Origin: Lachnospiraceae bacterium
Lineage (GTDB): Bacteria > Bacillota > Clostridia > Lachnospirales > Lachnospiraceae
Assembly (NCBI GenBank): GCA_017482485.1
Contig: JAFUMV010000127.1
Location: 1-47,318 of the forward strand
DNA: 47,318 bases
Reading direction: 5' to 3'
Shown in pieces: positions 1 through 8,576 of the stretch (its first letter is position 1; each line of letters starts with the position of its first letter). The position numbers and the translations under genes are program-made. The notes under the pieces were generated by a model. That model had not been told where the DNA came from, made no database searches, and saw nothing but the letters and a program-made list of their open reading frames with translations.

Positions 1-2
1 CA

Positions 3-524
3 GTAACTCCCCATCAGATGAAAAAGCTGATTGAAGAGTTAAAGGAACAGTTTGATTATATTATATTAGACTGCCCCGCAGGAATAGAACAGGGATTTAA
101 AAATGCCATTGCCGGTGCACAGAGGGCGCTTGTCGTCACAACACCTGAAGTGTCAGCAATCAGGGATGCAGACAGAATTATCGGTTTACTGGAAGCAAAT
201 AATTTCGAAAAAATTGATCTTGTCATTAACAGAATGCGTTATGACATGGTTAAGCGCGGGGATATGATGACGGTAGATGATGTGGTAGATATACTTTCTA
301 TCGGTCTGATAGGTGTTGTCCCTGATGATGAAAATGTGGTAATTGCCACGAATCAGGGAGAGCCGCTGGTAGGAAATCATACCATGGCAGGCAGAGCATA
401 CAAAAATATCTGTATGAGACTGCTCGGGCAGGAAGTACCCTATCTGAATCTTGATCATCACTCCATCTCATTCTGGACAAAGGTAACCGGTATTTTTCAG
501 AAAAGTCAGGAGGGAAGAGCATGA
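3..524 (+). CDS. minD: septum site-determining protein MinD (5' truncated by window edge)
   Basis: Membrane-associated ParA-type ATPase that, with MinC, keeps the division septum away from the poles. The reading frame is open to the window edge (V-T-P-H-Q precede the first Met at position 18), so the N-terminal part with the deviant Walker A motif lies upstream and 173 C-terminal residues are visible. The DYIILDCPAG segment is the Walker B region of the MinD family, and the VTTPEVSAIRDADR and NRMR segments are typical of MinD. The last four bases overlap the minE start (ATGA at 521-524), so the two are translationally coupled. Family assignment is firm; only the missing N-terminus limits it. 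Confidence 0.95.
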   Translation, partial: VTPHQMKKLIEELKEQFDYIILDCPAGIEQGFKNAIAGAQRALVVTTPEVSAIRDADRIIGLLEANNFEKIDLVINRMRYDMVKRGDMMTVDDVVDILSIGLIGVVPDDENVVIATNQGEPLVGNHTMAGRAYKNICMRLLGQEVPYLNLDHHSISFWTKVTGIFQKSQEGRA

Positions 525-793
525 GACTGCCTAATTTATTCAGACGAAAATCTTCCCGTGAAATGGCGAAAGACCGATTGAAGATTCTGCTGATTTCAGA
601 CCGGGTCAACTGTTCCCCGGAAATGCTGGATCTGATCAAACAGGACATAGCGAAGGTGATTTCCAGATATATGAAGATTGATACACAGAATATGGAAATA
701 CAGATCAGCAAATCCTCCGGTCGCGGAAGAGAAAATAAAAATCCTTCCCTCTATGCAAATATCCCGATTTTGGATTTGCATAAAATCAGCTGA
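521..793 (+). CDS. minE: cell division topological specificity factor MinE
   Basis: 90-residue partner of MinD that stimulates MinD ATPase activity and gives the MinCD inhibitor its spatial pattern. The length matches the family (about 85-95 residues). The RREMAKDRLKILL-like stretch near residues 13-25 (SREMAKDRLKILLISDR) is the MinD-binding anti-MinCD segment, and the N-terminal basic residues fit the membrane-targeting helix. It overlaps minD by 4 bases and sits 13 bases before rodA, so it is within the same operon. Presence of MinE points to an oscillating Min system, in contrast to DivIVA-only systems of Bacillus. Confidence 0.95.
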   Translation: MRLPNLFRRKSSREMAKDRLKILLISDRVNCSPEMLDLIKQDIAKVISRYMKIDTQNMEIQISKSSGRGRENKNPSLYANIPILDLHKIS

Positions 794-806
794 AACAGGA
801 GCATTT

Positions 807-1922
807 ATGTTTAAAAAGTACAAACTGAAAAATTTTGACTTCATTTTGGTATTTCTTGTCGTTTTACTAAACATTATCGGTATTTTTGCGATCGGAAGCG
901 CCAAGGAAAGTGTACAGAACAAACAGATTTTCGGAATGATCCTGGGTTTGTGTATCATGATGGTGATCGCATTCATGGATTATTCCGTGGTCTTAAAATT
1001 CTACTGGCTTATTTACATGGTTATGATAGGGTCTCTTTTGCTGGTAGAATTTTTCGGAGAAACGGTAAACGGTGCAACCAGATGGCTGGACTTGGGATTT
1101 TTTCAATTTCAGCCATCAGATACAACAAAAATTTTGTTGATTTTATTCTATGCACAGTTTATTATGAAATATAAGGAGAAATTAAATTCTTTCCGTGTGT
1201 TGTCAGCAGTGGTTGCCTTAGCGGCACCTCCGCTGTTGCTGGTTATCAAACAGCCCGATCTTTCCACAACAATCCTTCTTGTATTGCTGTTTTGTGTGAT
1301 TGTTTTTTCAGGAGGACTCAGTTGGAAGATTATTGGAAGTATACTGGCAGTAGCAGTGCCATGCGTTTTGATTTTTTTGTCGATTGTCGTACAGGAAGAT
1401 CAGACTCTGTTGGAAAATTATCAGAGAAATCGTATTATGGCATTTATTGATCCCGAAGCATATGCGGACGCAGAAGCTTATCAGCAGTTGAATTCTGTAA
1501 TCGCAATCGGTTCAGGTCAGTTATGGGGGAAAGGTCTGAACAACAATGAAATTGCATCCGTAAAGAATGGTAATTTTCTTCCTGAACCACAAACAGATTT
1601 CATTTTTGCAGTTATCGGTGAAGAACTGGGGTTTATCGGTTCAGCCGCTGTGATTCTGCTTCTTATCTTTATCGCAATGCGATGTGTGAGTGCAGGAAGA
1701 ACGGCAAAGGATTCTGCCGGAATGATCATTGGTTGTGGAATGGGCGCGCTGGTCGCTTTTCAGGGATTTATGAATATAGCGGTAGCTACCATGCTTATGC
1801 CTAATACCGGATTACCGTTACCATTTGTCAGTTATGGTTTAAGTTCTCTTGTCAGTTTATATGCGGGAATCGGCTTTGTTCTAAACGTCAGGCTACAGCG
1901 GAAGAATTTATATAATTTATAG
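807..1922 (+). CDS. rodA: rod shape-determining SEDS protein RodA (peptidoglycan glycosyltransferase)
   Basis: Polytopic SEDS-family glycosyltransferase that polymerises lipid II during cell elongation, normally with a class B penicillin-binding protein. The protein is 371 residues from the ATG at 807, with about ten hydrophobic segments. SEDS landmarks are visible: GATRWLDLG with FQPSD, KQPDLSTT, and NTGLPLPFVSYG near the C-terminus. An ORF open from 678 exists, but the ATG at 807 is preceded by AACAGGA and begins right after minE, and upstream residues are just minE in another frame. The FQPSD has Asp where many family members have Glu. RodA rather than FtsW is inferred from the Min/elongasome context. 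Confidence 0.92.
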   Translation: MFKKYKLKNFDFILVFLVVLLNIIGIFAIGSAKESVQNKQIFGMILGLCIMMVIAFMDYSVVLKFYWLIYMVMIGSLLLVEFFGETVNGATRWLDLGFFQFQPSDTTKILLILFYAQFIMKYKEKLNSFRVLSAVVALAAPPLLLVIKQPDLSTTILLVLLFCVIVFSGGLSWKIIGSILAVAVPCVLIFLSIVVQEDQTLLENYQRNRIMAFIDPEAYADAEAYQQLNSVIAIGSGQLWGKGLNNNEIASVKNGNFLPEPQTDFIFAVIGEELGFIGSAAVILLLIFIAMRCVSAGRTAKDSAGMIIGCGMGALVAFQGFMNIAVATMLMPNTGLPLPFVSYGLSSLVSLYAGIGFVLNVRLQRKNLYNL

Positions 1923-1934
1923 GAGAGAAGGGCT

Positions 1935-2330
1935 ATGAATATTGCGTTGATCGCACATGATGCGAAAAAAAAACTGATGCAGAATTTCTGTATCGCATAT
2001 AGAGGGATTCTTACAAAGAACACTCTGTATGCTACAGCAACAACCGGCAGGCTTATTGAGGAAGTGACAAATCTTACGATCCATAAGCATCTGGCGGGAC
2101 ATCTTGGAGGCATGCAGCAGATTGGTGCTCAGATAGAGCATAATGAAATCGATCTCGTTATATTCCTGCGCGATCCACTTACACAGAAACCTACCGAGCC
2201 CGATGTAAATAATGTAGTTCGTTTGTGTGACATGCATAACATTCCGCTTGCAACCAACCTTGCAACTGCGGAACTGCTGATCAAGTCCCTGGACAGAGGA
2301 GATTTAGAGTGGCGTGAGATGTACAAATAA
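1935..2330 (+). CDS. mgsA: methylglyoxal synthase
   Basis: Converts dihydroxyacetone phosphate to methylglyoxal plus phosphate, a cytosolic bypass of lower glycolysis used when phosphorylated sugars accumulate. 131 residues, the normal size. Motifs: N-terminal [10 protein letters not shown] with the conserved His-Asp, TGTTG-like phosphate loop (TATTGRLI), [10 protein letters not shown], and [10 protein letters not shown] with the catalytic-site Asp, followed by the [11 protein letters not shown] region. RBS AGGAGAG at about 1921-1927. Its 3' end overlaps the next gene by 17 bases. Placement in a cell-shape operon is recurrent in clostridia but the functional reason is unknown to me. Confidence 0.95.
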   Translation: MNIALIAHDAKKKLMQNFCIAYRGILTKNTLYATATTGRLIEEVTNLTIHKHLAGHLGGMQQIGAQIEHNEIDLVIFLRDPLTQKPTEPDVNNVVRLCDMHNIPLATNLATAELLIKSLDRGDLEWREMYK

Positions 2331-3294
2331 GCTGTTATTAACTTTATTTGCGGCTGTAGTATCCATCAGTTTAAACGGATGTGGCGAAAGAGAGATCCAG
2401 TTTGCATATGATCCGAATTATGAGGTTTCCAGCTACCGGGTAGTGACGGAAAACAGCTCTGTGACAGCGGATGCATTCGCATCGGGATTATGTGTAGTAA
2501 ACGGGGACATTAATGTCAATGATGCCATTGTTGACATGTCTGACGCCACTGCTGCAGGTCTTTTTGACCTAAACAGCGGAGAAGTGCTGTATGCCAAAAA
2601 CATTCATGAACGTCTGGCACCTGCGAGTCTTACTAAATTGATGACTGCTGTTGTCGCACTCAAATATGGCAATCCGGATGATAAAATCACTGTTACAGAA
2701 AATGTGAATATTACGGAAAGCGGTGCTGTTCTCTGCGGGCTTAAGCAGGGCGATCAGCTCACTTTAAATCAGGCGCTTCATGCATTGCTGATGAAATCTG
2801 CCAATGATGCAGGGGTTGCAATTGCTGAACACATTGGCGGAAGCGTTGAACATTTCTGTGAGATGATGAACGAGGAAGCGATGGCTATAGGAGCAACAAA
2901 CAGTCATTTCGTAAATCCTCATGGGCTGACAGCGGATAATCATTATGTGACGGCATATGATATGTATCTGATTTTTAACGAAGCGCTAAAATACGATCTG
3001 GTGAATGAAATTATCAGCAAGAACAGTTATGAAACGGTTTACAGTGATATAAACGGCGAAACAAAGTCCTTTTCTTTCACAAACACCAATCAGTACCTGG
3101 CTGGTAATTATAAAGCGCCGGAACACATTTCTGTAATCGGCGGCAAAACAGGAACCACGAATGCAGCAGGGAACTGTCTGATTTTGCTTGCAAAGGATAC
3201 TTCCGGCAATCCGTATATAGCTGTAATTCTGCGTTCCAAGGAACGGGAGATTCTATATACGGAAATGACAGATCTCTTGGATGAAATAGACTAA
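2314..3294 (+). CDS. lipoprotein D-alanyl-D-alanine carboxypeptidase (class C-type PBP, DacA-like)
   Basis: Penicillin-binding serine peptidase that trims the terminal D-Ala from peptidoglycan stem peptides outside the membrane. 326 residues from a GTG start inside the mgsA 3' end; AGAGGA lies about 11 bases upstream. Residues 1-23 form a lipoprotein signal (basic start, hydrophobic core, lipobox LNGC with Cys23). All three active-site motifs are present: S105-L-T-K108, S162-A-N164 and K278-T-G280. Unlike classical PBP5, it ends soon after the transpeptidase fold and has no C-terminal beta domain or amphipathic anchor, so the lipid at Cys23 is the likely tether. The dacA/dacF naming is not secure. 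Confidence 0.9.
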   Translation: MRCTNKLLLTLFAAVVSISLNGCGEREIQFAYDPNYEVSSYRVVTENSSVTADAFASGLCVVNGDINVNDAIVDMSDATAAGLFDLNSGEVLYAKNIHERLAPASLTKLMTAVVALKYGNPDDKITVTENVNITESGAVLCGLKQGDQLTLNQALHALLMKSANDAGVAIAEHIGGSVEHFCEMMNEEAMAIGATNSHFVNPHGLTADNHYVTAYDMYLIFNEALKYDLVNEIISKNSYETVYSDINGETKSFSFTNTNQYLAGNYKAPEHISVIGGKTGTTNAAGNCLILLAKDTSGNPYIAVILRSKEREILYTEMTDLLDEID

Positions 3295-3311
3295 ATCAAC
3301 AAAAATAGAGG

Positions 3312-3340
3312 TTGTTTTTTTAGAGAATATCTACTATAAT
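3312..3340 (+). promoter_or_regulatory. sigma-A type promoter for the P-loop ATPase gene
   Basis: TTGTTT at 3312-3317, a 17-base spacer, and a perfect TATAAT at 3335-3340, followed by the RBS AGGAGG just before the ATG at 3374. The preceding T-run with a short CAAC/GTTG stem (3297-3300/3311-3314) may also serve as a weak terminator for the carboxypeptidase gene. Confidence 0.7.
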
Positions 3341-3373
3341 ATATCTAACGAATTTACTTTAGGAGGGATTACC

Positions 3374-3793
3374 ATGGTTCAATTAATTGTAGGCGAGAAG
3401 GGGAAAGGCAAAACTAAATATTTATTGGATAAAGTAAATACCGAAATTAAAGAAGTGAATGGCAGTATCGTATATCTGGACAAGAGTCCCAAGCACATGT
3501 ACGAACTGAATAATAAGGTAAGACTGATTGTTGCTCCTGATTATATGGTAGAAAGCAGCGAAAGTTTTCTCGGTTTTGTAACCGGTATTATTTCCCAGGA
3601 TCATGATCTTGAACAGATGTATTTTGACAGCTTTTTAAAGATCGCATGTCTGGAAGGTCAGGATATTGCGCCTGTAGTCGAGAAGCTTGAAAAGATGAGT
3701 GAGAAATTTGGCGTTGATTTTGTTCTCAGTGTTTCTCAGAATGAAGCAGAACTGGCTGACAGCCTGAAATCTAAAATCATCGTTTCTCTTTAA
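3374..3793 (+). CDS. small P-loop ATPase of unknown function
   Basis: 139-residue soluble protein. A clear Walker A motif, GEKGKGKT, lies at residues 7-14 directly after the first beta strand (VQLIV). A hydrophobic strand SIVYLDKS (about residues 31-38) could carry the Walker B Asp, and a second strand DFVLSVS lies near the C-terminus. No partner domain, membrane segment or DNA-binding motif is visible. Proteins of this look are sometimes loosely labelled PilT-like, but I see nothing that ties it to pili. It is monocistronic, with its own promoter and a strong terminator at 3887-3911. The function is not known to me. Confidence 0.8.
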   Translation: MVQLIVGEKGKGKTKYLLDKVNTEIKEVNGSIVYLDKSPKHMYELNNKVRLIVAPDYMVESSESFLGFVTGIISQDHDLEQMYFDSFLKIACLEGQDIAPVVEKLEKMSEKFGVDFVLSVSQNEAELADSLKSKIIVSL

Positions 3794-3886
3794 TACATAC
3801 GTTTAATTTTACATTCTCGTTGAAAATAACAGCAATCTCGCAATTGCGGGAATCCGTTCAATGAACACACGGCATATGCCATAAGA

Positions 3887-3915
3887 AAGCCCCGGAGAAC
3901 TGCCGGGGCTTATTT
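3887..3915 (+). terminator. Rho-independent terminator after the P-loop ATPase gene
   Basis: Perfect 9-bp stem AAGCCCCGG (3887-3895) with CCGGGGCTT (3903-3911), 7-base loop, followed by TATTT. Confidence 0.8.
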
Positions 3916-3958
3916 ACCCTCAGTGGACAAAGATCCGTGTTCCCTTGTCTGCTGAAGT

Positions 3959-3988
3959 TAACCTCACAGGATTATTCCTGTGAGGTTA
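3959..3988. repeat. 13-bp perfect inverted repeat in a 306-base intergenic region
   Basis: TAACCTCACAGGA (3959-3971) pairs perfectly with TCCTGTGAGGTTA (3976-3988) around a 4-base loop. Neither side is followed by a T-tract, so it is not a typical terminator. The whole gap 3794-4099 also contains the terminator at 3887-3911 and a CGCAATTGCG palindrome near 3840-3849. No convincing gene is seen in it. Confidence 0.7.
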
Positions 3989-4099
3989 TATCATGTATAT
4001 AGTTAGCATCGGTGGACTGATGCGCAAATTTGCTCTTCTCGGACAGCGCCGCCATTTGTTCGCCTGCACTAATATTATCTGTTATCTGGAGGAATCAGC

Positions 4100-5503
4100 G
4101 TGCAGCAAAGACGCGGAAATGATAATATCAGACAATATCGCAAACCCCTGAATATTAACCTGGGCATGGTAATTTTCGGTGCGATTTTTGTATATATTTC
4201 AATTTGTGTTTGGCTCTATTTTTTCGATTCTAAACACATTGAGCCCTATACGGTAAAAATGGGCTCTCTTTCTCAGGAAAATCTTTTTACCGGCATCGCT
4301 CTGAGAACAGAAACTGTTGTCAACAGTGATTATTCCGGTTATATTAACTACTATGCCAGAGAAGGCGAACGCCTTGGAAGCGGACAGCTGGTATGTACGA
4401 TAGATGAAAGCGGACAGCTTCGGGAAATGATAAATGAGCAGAACGCTGATAATACAGCACTTTCCGAAACCGACCTGCGGGAACTCAAAACGGGAATATC
4501 TTCCTATTGCTCAGGGTTTGAAACGGGCAGTTTTGAGTCGGTATACGATTTTAAATATAATCTTGAAGGTACCGTGTTAAAGCTGGCAAACATCAATGTT
4601 TTGGAAAACCTTTCTGAAATAAATGAATCTGTAAGCGGACAACCGATTAATCTGTGCAGAACGCCTGCGTCCGGAATCATAGTATATTCTGTTGACGGTT
4701 ATGAAGGGAAAACTGCAGAAGATATTACTACTGCTGATTTTTCTCAGGAAAATTATGAGAAAAATCAGTTGATCAGCAATGAACTTGTAACAGCCCAGGA
4801 TCCACTCTACAAACTTTCTACGGAAGAAAACTGGAGTATTATCATAGAAGTGGACAGATCAAAGGCTGCAGAGCTTGAAGAAGAGGAATATGTAAAAGTC
4901 AGATTCCTGAGCAATCAGTATGAATCCTGGGGCCAGGTCACCATCCTGGATAAGGGAAAAGACGGTGTATTTGCCAGGCTTGATTTTAATAATTCCATGA
5001 TCACCTTTGTCACGGAACGTTTTATTGATATAGAACTGATTACAGATGCAGAAAGCGGTTTAAAGGTTCCGAATTCCGCCATCACCTCAAAAGAATTCTT
5101 TCTTGTACCGAAGGCATATGTTACAAAGGGCGGCAACTCCGGACAAACCGGCGTACTCAGACAGGTTGCCGGCGAAAACGGCGCACTGACAACGGAATTT
5201 GTTGCAACACAAATTTATGAAGAAACGCAAGAGGACTATTATCTCGACAATTCGGCTCTGAGAGTAGGAGATCATCTTATCATGCCGGATTCCAATGAGG
5301 AATATACGGTATCCAAAAGCGCCAGCCTGATCGGTGTTTATAATATCAATAAAGGATATGCTGATTTTAAAGAGGTTCAGATTTTACAGCAGAACGATGA
5401 ATATGCTATCATAAAATCCAATACCACTTACGGACTGAGCGTTTATGATCATATCGTGCTGGATGCGGAAACCGTAGATCCTAACGAAATGATTTACGAG
5501 TAG
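4100..5503 (+). CDS. HlyD-like membrane fusion/adaptor protein
   Basis: 467 residues from a GTG start with GGAGG at 4088-4092. A single membrane segment at about residues 20-42 follows a basic cytoplasmic start, so the body is extracellular. The region around residues 70-100 (sites for the YSGYINYYAREGERLGSG type turn) resembles the biotinyl-lipoyl-like hairpin of HlyD/RND adaptor proteins, and a second half of that domain and a beta barrel are plausible around residues 185-330. No transporter gene accompanies it; instead it is followed at 17 bases by yggS and then sepF. That linkage suggests a role at the division site or envelope, which is inference. Confidence 0.7.
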   Translation: MQQRRGNDNIRQYRKPLNINLGMVIFGAIFVYISICVWLYFFDSKHIEPYTVKMGSLSQENLFTGIALRTETVVNSDYSGYINYYAREGERLGSGQLVCTIDESGQLREMINEQNADNTALSETDLRELKTGISSYCSGFETGSFESVYDFKYNLEGTVLKLANINVLENLSEINESVSGQPINLCRTPASGIIVYSVDGYEGKTAEDITTADFSQENYEKNQLISNELVTAQDPLYKLSTEENWSIIIEVDRSKAAELEEEEYVKVRFLSNQYESWGQVTILDKGKDGVFARLDFNNSMITFVTERFIDIELITDAESGLKVPNSAITSKEFFLVPKAYVTKGGNSGQTGVLRQVAGENGALTTEFVATQIYEETQEDYYLDNSALRVGDHLIMPDSNEEYTVSKSASLIGVYNINKGYADFKEVQILQQNDEYAIIKSNTTYGLSVYDHIVLDAETVDPNEMIYE

Positions 5504-5520
5504 TAAAGGAGGAAATCGGA

Positions 5521-6210
5521 ATGATTCATGATAACCTGATTCATGTCCAAAATAATATTAATCATGCGATAGAAAATGCAAACAGACCGAAAGGCGCGGC
5601 ATCCTTAATTGCTGTCAGCAAAACAAAGCCCGTTTCCATGCTCATGGAAGCATATGAGGCCGGCATCCGTGACTTTGGTGAAAACAAAGTGCAGGAGCTT
5701 TGTGAAAAATATGAACAGATGCCCAAAGACATTCGATGGCACATGATCGGTCATTTACAGCGCAACAAGGTAAAATATCTGATTGGCAAAGCTGTTCTGA
5801 TTCACAGTGTGGATTCACTGCGTCTGGCAGAGGAAATCAATAAGGAAGCTCAGAAGCAAAATACATGTGTGGATATCCTGATTGAAGTAAATGCAGCAGA
5901 AGAGGACTCCAAATTCGGCGTTTCACTTCAGGAGGCGCCATCCCTGGTTGAAGCGGTTGCAAAGCTGCCCTGTATCAGGATTAAAGGTCTTATGACCATC
6001 GCACCCTATACAGAGAATCCGGAAGAAAACAGAAAATATTTCAGACAGTTGAAGGAATTATCTGTTGACATAACACGTAAAAACGTTGATAATGTATCTA
6101 TGGATATTTTGTCCATGGGAATGACCGGTGATTATGAGGTCGCAATTTCAGAAGGAGCGACTTATGTAAGGGTAGGAACCGGTATATTTGGAGAGAGGAA
6201 CTACGGATGA
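5521..6210 (+). CDS. YggS/YlmE family pyridoxal 5'-phosphate-binding protein
   Basis: 229-residue PLP homeostasis protein with the alanine-racemase-like barrel fold; no enzymatic activity is firmly established for the family. The PLP lysine is in LIAVSKTKP (about residues 28-36), followed by DFGENKVQEL and WHMIGHLQRNKVK, all family signatures; the C-terminal SMGMTGDYEVAISEGATYVRVGTGIFG is also diagnostic. RBS AGGAGG just before the start. In Bacillus the orthologue ylmE lies in front of sepF (ylmF), the same order as here, which supports the assignment. Confidence 0.95.
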   Translation: MIHDNLIHVQNNINHAIENANRPKGAASLIAVSKTKPVSMLMEAYEAGIRDFGENKVQELCEKYEQMPKDIRWHMIGHLQRNKVKYLIGKAVLIHSVDSLRLAEEINKEAQKQNTCVDILIEVNAAEEDSKFGVSLQEAPSLVEAVAKLPCIRIKGLMTIAPYTENPEENRKYFRQLKELSVDITRKNVDNVSMDILSMGMTGDYEVAISEGATYVRVGTGIFGERNYG

Positions 6211-6252
6211 TAAACTAAAATCCGATAATTCTGAATAAAGGAGTGCTATAGA

Positions 6253-6759
6253 ATGGGTGTTATGGATAAGTTTTTGAATTATATGAAACTGAATGATGAG
6301 GATGATGAAGGTTACTACGATGATGACTATTATGATGACGCTGATGATGAACCAGTAGAGAAGAAATCCAAAATCAGAAACATTTCAAGAGCTGATTCCT
6401 ATGAGGAAGAGGAACGATCGAAGAAATCTGTTCCGAAAGTGACTCCTATGCGACCTGCTCAGCGTAAGATCAGCGGTGCAGGCATGGAAGTATGTGTGAT
6501 TAAACCCACCAGTGTGGAAGATGCAAGAGAAATTACAGAGACTCTTCTTGCAAATCGGACAGTGGTATTGAATATGGAAGGGATTGATGTTGATATTGCA
6601 CAGAGAATCATTGATTTTACATCCGGTTCCTGTTATGCGATTAACGGAAATCTTCAGAAAATATCCAACTTCATCTTTATTATCACACCTGCAAGCGTTG
6701 ATATTTCCGGTGATTTTCAGGAAATTTTAAGTGGTTCTCTTGAGGTTAAGGATATTTAA
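6253..6759 (+). CDS. sepF: cell division protein SepF
   Basis: 168-residue FtsZ-associated membrane tether. The N-terminal GVMDKFLNYMKL is the amphipathic membrane-binding helix; residues 15-75 form a very acidic, low-complexity linker (runs of Asp/Glu and Tyr) followed by a basic stretch; residues about 80-168 are the SepF core (VCVIKPTSVEDAREITETLL, VVLNMEGID, QRIIDFTSGSCYAI). Length and domain order fit the family. It is the last gene of the HlyD-like/yggS/sepF unit, closed by a terminator at 6825-6862. Confidence 0.95.
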   Translation: MGVMDKFLNYMKLNDEDDEGYYDDDYYDDADDEPVEKKSKIRNISRADSYEEEERSKKSVPKVTPMRPAQRKISGAGMEVCVIKPTSVEDAREITETLLANRTVVLNMEGIDVDIAQRIIDFTSGSCYAINGNLQKISNFIFIITPASVDISGDFQEILSGSLEVKDI

Positions 6760-6824
6760 GACTACAGAATATTTTGTGATACGCGGATTTTAAACAGGCT
6801 TCTAAAAATTTTATATGAAGCGAT

Positions 6825-6862
6825 GTGTGCGCCCGGTATTTGATGCCTGCGCACACTTTTTT
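6825..6862 (+). terminator. Rho-independent terminator after sepF
   Basis: GTGTGCGC (6825-6832) pairs with GCGCACAC (6849-6856), followed directly by six T (6857-6862). It separates sepF from aroB. Confidence 0.85.
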
Positions 6863-6909
6863 CGCTCATAGAGTTTACGCGCCCACTATTTAATTTTACG
6901 GAGGTTAGC

Positions 6910-8013
6910 ATGGCAGATAAAATGACCGTTTCCTATCAGAAAAAACCCTGTTATGATATCATTTTCACAAATGGATTTGACGATCTGCGGGATGTGTTTT
7001 CGGCCGATGAAACATACAGAAATCGAAGAGTATGTATTGTGACAGATTCCAATGTGGAACCTTTATATGCACAGAATGTAAAGGAAGCTATTAGCCCTTC
7101 TGTGAAGGAATGCCAGATATTTGTATTCCCGGCAGGAGAAGAAAATAAAAATTTAAATAATGTTCAGAAGCTTTATGCTTTCTTAATTGAGCACAAATTT
7201 GACAGAAAAGATCTGCTCATTGCATTGGGCGGAGGTGTGACCGGAGACCTTACCGGATTTGCAGCTGCGACCTATCTGCGGGGAATTGATTTTATTCAGA
7301 TTCCCACCACCCTTCTTTCTCAGGTAGATTCTTCCGTTGGCGGAAAAACAGGGGTTGATTTTGATTCCTACAAAAATATGGTGGGCGCTTTTTACATGCC
7401 AAAACTTGTATATATGAATCTGGATACACTGCAGACTCTGGAAGGACGTCAATTTTACAGCGGGTTTGCAGAAGCAATGAAAAGTGCGCTGATCAAAGAT
7501 TCCAAATTCTATGAGTGGCAGATCACCAATATGTATGAAATCTGCGAACGGGATCCCGAAACCTTAAAACAGCTTGTTATGAGAAGCTGCGATATTAAGA
7601 GAAACGTGGTGGAAAAGGACCCTACGGAAAAAGGGGACCGGGCACTTTTAAATCTCGGTCATACCATTGGCCATGCCATTGAAAAGGCAAGCGATTTTAA
7701 GATGCTTCATGGGGAATGTGTAGCTTTAGGCTGTGTAGCAGCTGCATATATTTCCTGGAAAAAAGATATGATTTCCATGGAAGAGTACTACGAAATCCGT
7801 GATATGTTTGTTCCTTTCAATCTTCCGATCTCTGCTGACGGGCTGGATGTTGATCGTATTGTGGCGCTGACGAAATCAGATAAAAAAATGAATGCGGGAC
7901 AGATTCGTTTTGTCCTTCTGGAAAAGATCGGAAAGGCAGTTTTAAACGATACTGTGACAGAAGAGGAAATGAAAGCCGCAATCGAAGAATTGAATTTTAA
8001 AGAAGAGGACTAA
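6910..8013 (+). CDS. aroB: 3-dehydroquinate synthase
   Basis: Second step of the shikimate pathway: DAHP to 3-dehydroquinate, NAD and metal dependent, cytosolic. 367 residues, a normal length. Nucleotide-binding GGGVTGDLTGFAAATYLRG lies at about residues 104-122, the substrate/metal region SSVGGKTGVDF follows, and the metal-ligand histidines are in NLGHTIGHAIE (about 247-257) and in the MLHGECVALG segment. Preceded by GGAGG. The lspA start lies one base after the aroB stop, so the two are co-translated. No other aro genes are in the window. Confidence 0.97.
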   Translation: MADKMTVSYQKKPCYDIIFTNGFDDLRDVFSADETYRNRRVCIVTDSNVEPLYAQNVKEAISPSVKECQIFVFPAGEENKNLNNVQKLYAFLIEHKFDRKDLLIALGGGVTGDLTGFAAATYLRGIDFIQIPTTLLSQVDSSVGGKTGVDFDSYKNMVGAFYMPKLVYMNLDTLQTLEGRQFYSGFAEAMKSALIKDSKFYEWQITNMYEICERDPETLKQLVMRSCDIKRNVVEKDPTEKGDRALLNLGHTIGHAIEKASDFKMLHGECVALGCVAAAYISWKKDMISMEEYYEIRDMFVPFNLPISADGLDVDRIVALTKSDKKMNAGQIRFVLLEKIGKAVLNDTVTEEEMKAAIEELNFKEED

Positions 8014-8014
8014 G

Positions 8015-8539
8015 ATGTGGGTAACAAAGAGAAAATTTTTTATCATTGATGTTGTAATCGCTTTTCTCGGACTGATGCTGGATCAGTTTACCAAATATCT
8101 GGCGGTTGCACATTTAAAAGAGCAGCCTGCTGTTTCGCTGATTCCCGATGTGCTTGAACTTAGGTATCTTGAAAACAGAGGAGCCGCTTTTGGAATGCTT
8201 CAGAATCAGAAAATGTTTTTTGTTATCATGACCACCATTATCATGATTTTTTGTCTGTATGCTCTCTGGAATATGCCGTCCGAGAAAAAATATTATCCAT
8301 TGCATATTCTCGGCGGTTTTCTGATGGCAGGAGCCCTTGGCAATTTTATTGACCGGATCAGACTGGATTACGTGGTAGATTTTATCTATTTCAAACTGAT
8401 CGATTTCCCGATTTTCAATGTTGCGGATATCTATGTCACCATGATTTGCGTCATTGGAATTCTGCTGGTCTTTTTTGGAAAATATAAAGACGAAGATTTT
8501 GATTTTTTAAAGAGGAAGCAAAGACAGTCTGCAGAATAA
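8015..8539 (+). CDS. lspA: lipoprotein signal peptidase II
   Basis: Membrane aspartyl protease that cleaves prolipoprotein signal peptides just before the lipidated Cys. 174 residues with four membrane segments. Conserved blocks: DQFTKYLA near residue 23, ENRGAAFGMLQ, GNFIDRIRLDYVVDFIYF with the first catalytic Asp, and FNVADIYVT with the second. It would process, among others, the lipobox carboxypeptidase encoded at 2314. Starts one base after aroB with GAGGA in the aroB 3' end as RBS. Confidence 0.97.
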   Translation: MWVTKRKFFIIDVVIAFLGLMLDQFTKYLAVAHLKEQPAVSLIPDVLELRYLENRGAAFGMLQNQKMFFVIMTTIIMIFCLYALWNMPSEKKYYPLHILGGFLMAGALGNFIDRIRLDYVVDFIYFKLIDFPIFNVADIYVTMICVIGILLVFFGKYKDEDFDFLKRKQRQSAE

Positions 8540-8576
8540 ATGTGTTATTGGCAGAAAATGCGGCAGGAAATAAAAG

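Noticed and set aside
678-806. Longer rodA start at 678
   Set aside because: The extra residues are the minE sequence in another frame; the ATG at 807 has an RBS and gives a normal RodA N-terminus.
3916-4080. 6S RNA or other known structured RNA
   Set aside because: The only long stem is the local hairpin; I could not form the closing stem and central bulge expected of 6S RNA.
3989-4083. Short - strand ORF ending inside the 13-bp hairpin (about 27 codons from an ATG)
   Set aside because: Reads like protein but has no real Shine-Dalgarno and is too short to judge; could be a relic.
3993-4151. 52-codon + strand ORF running into the HlyD-like gene
   Set aside because: No RBS, different frame from the downstream gene and no recognisable features.
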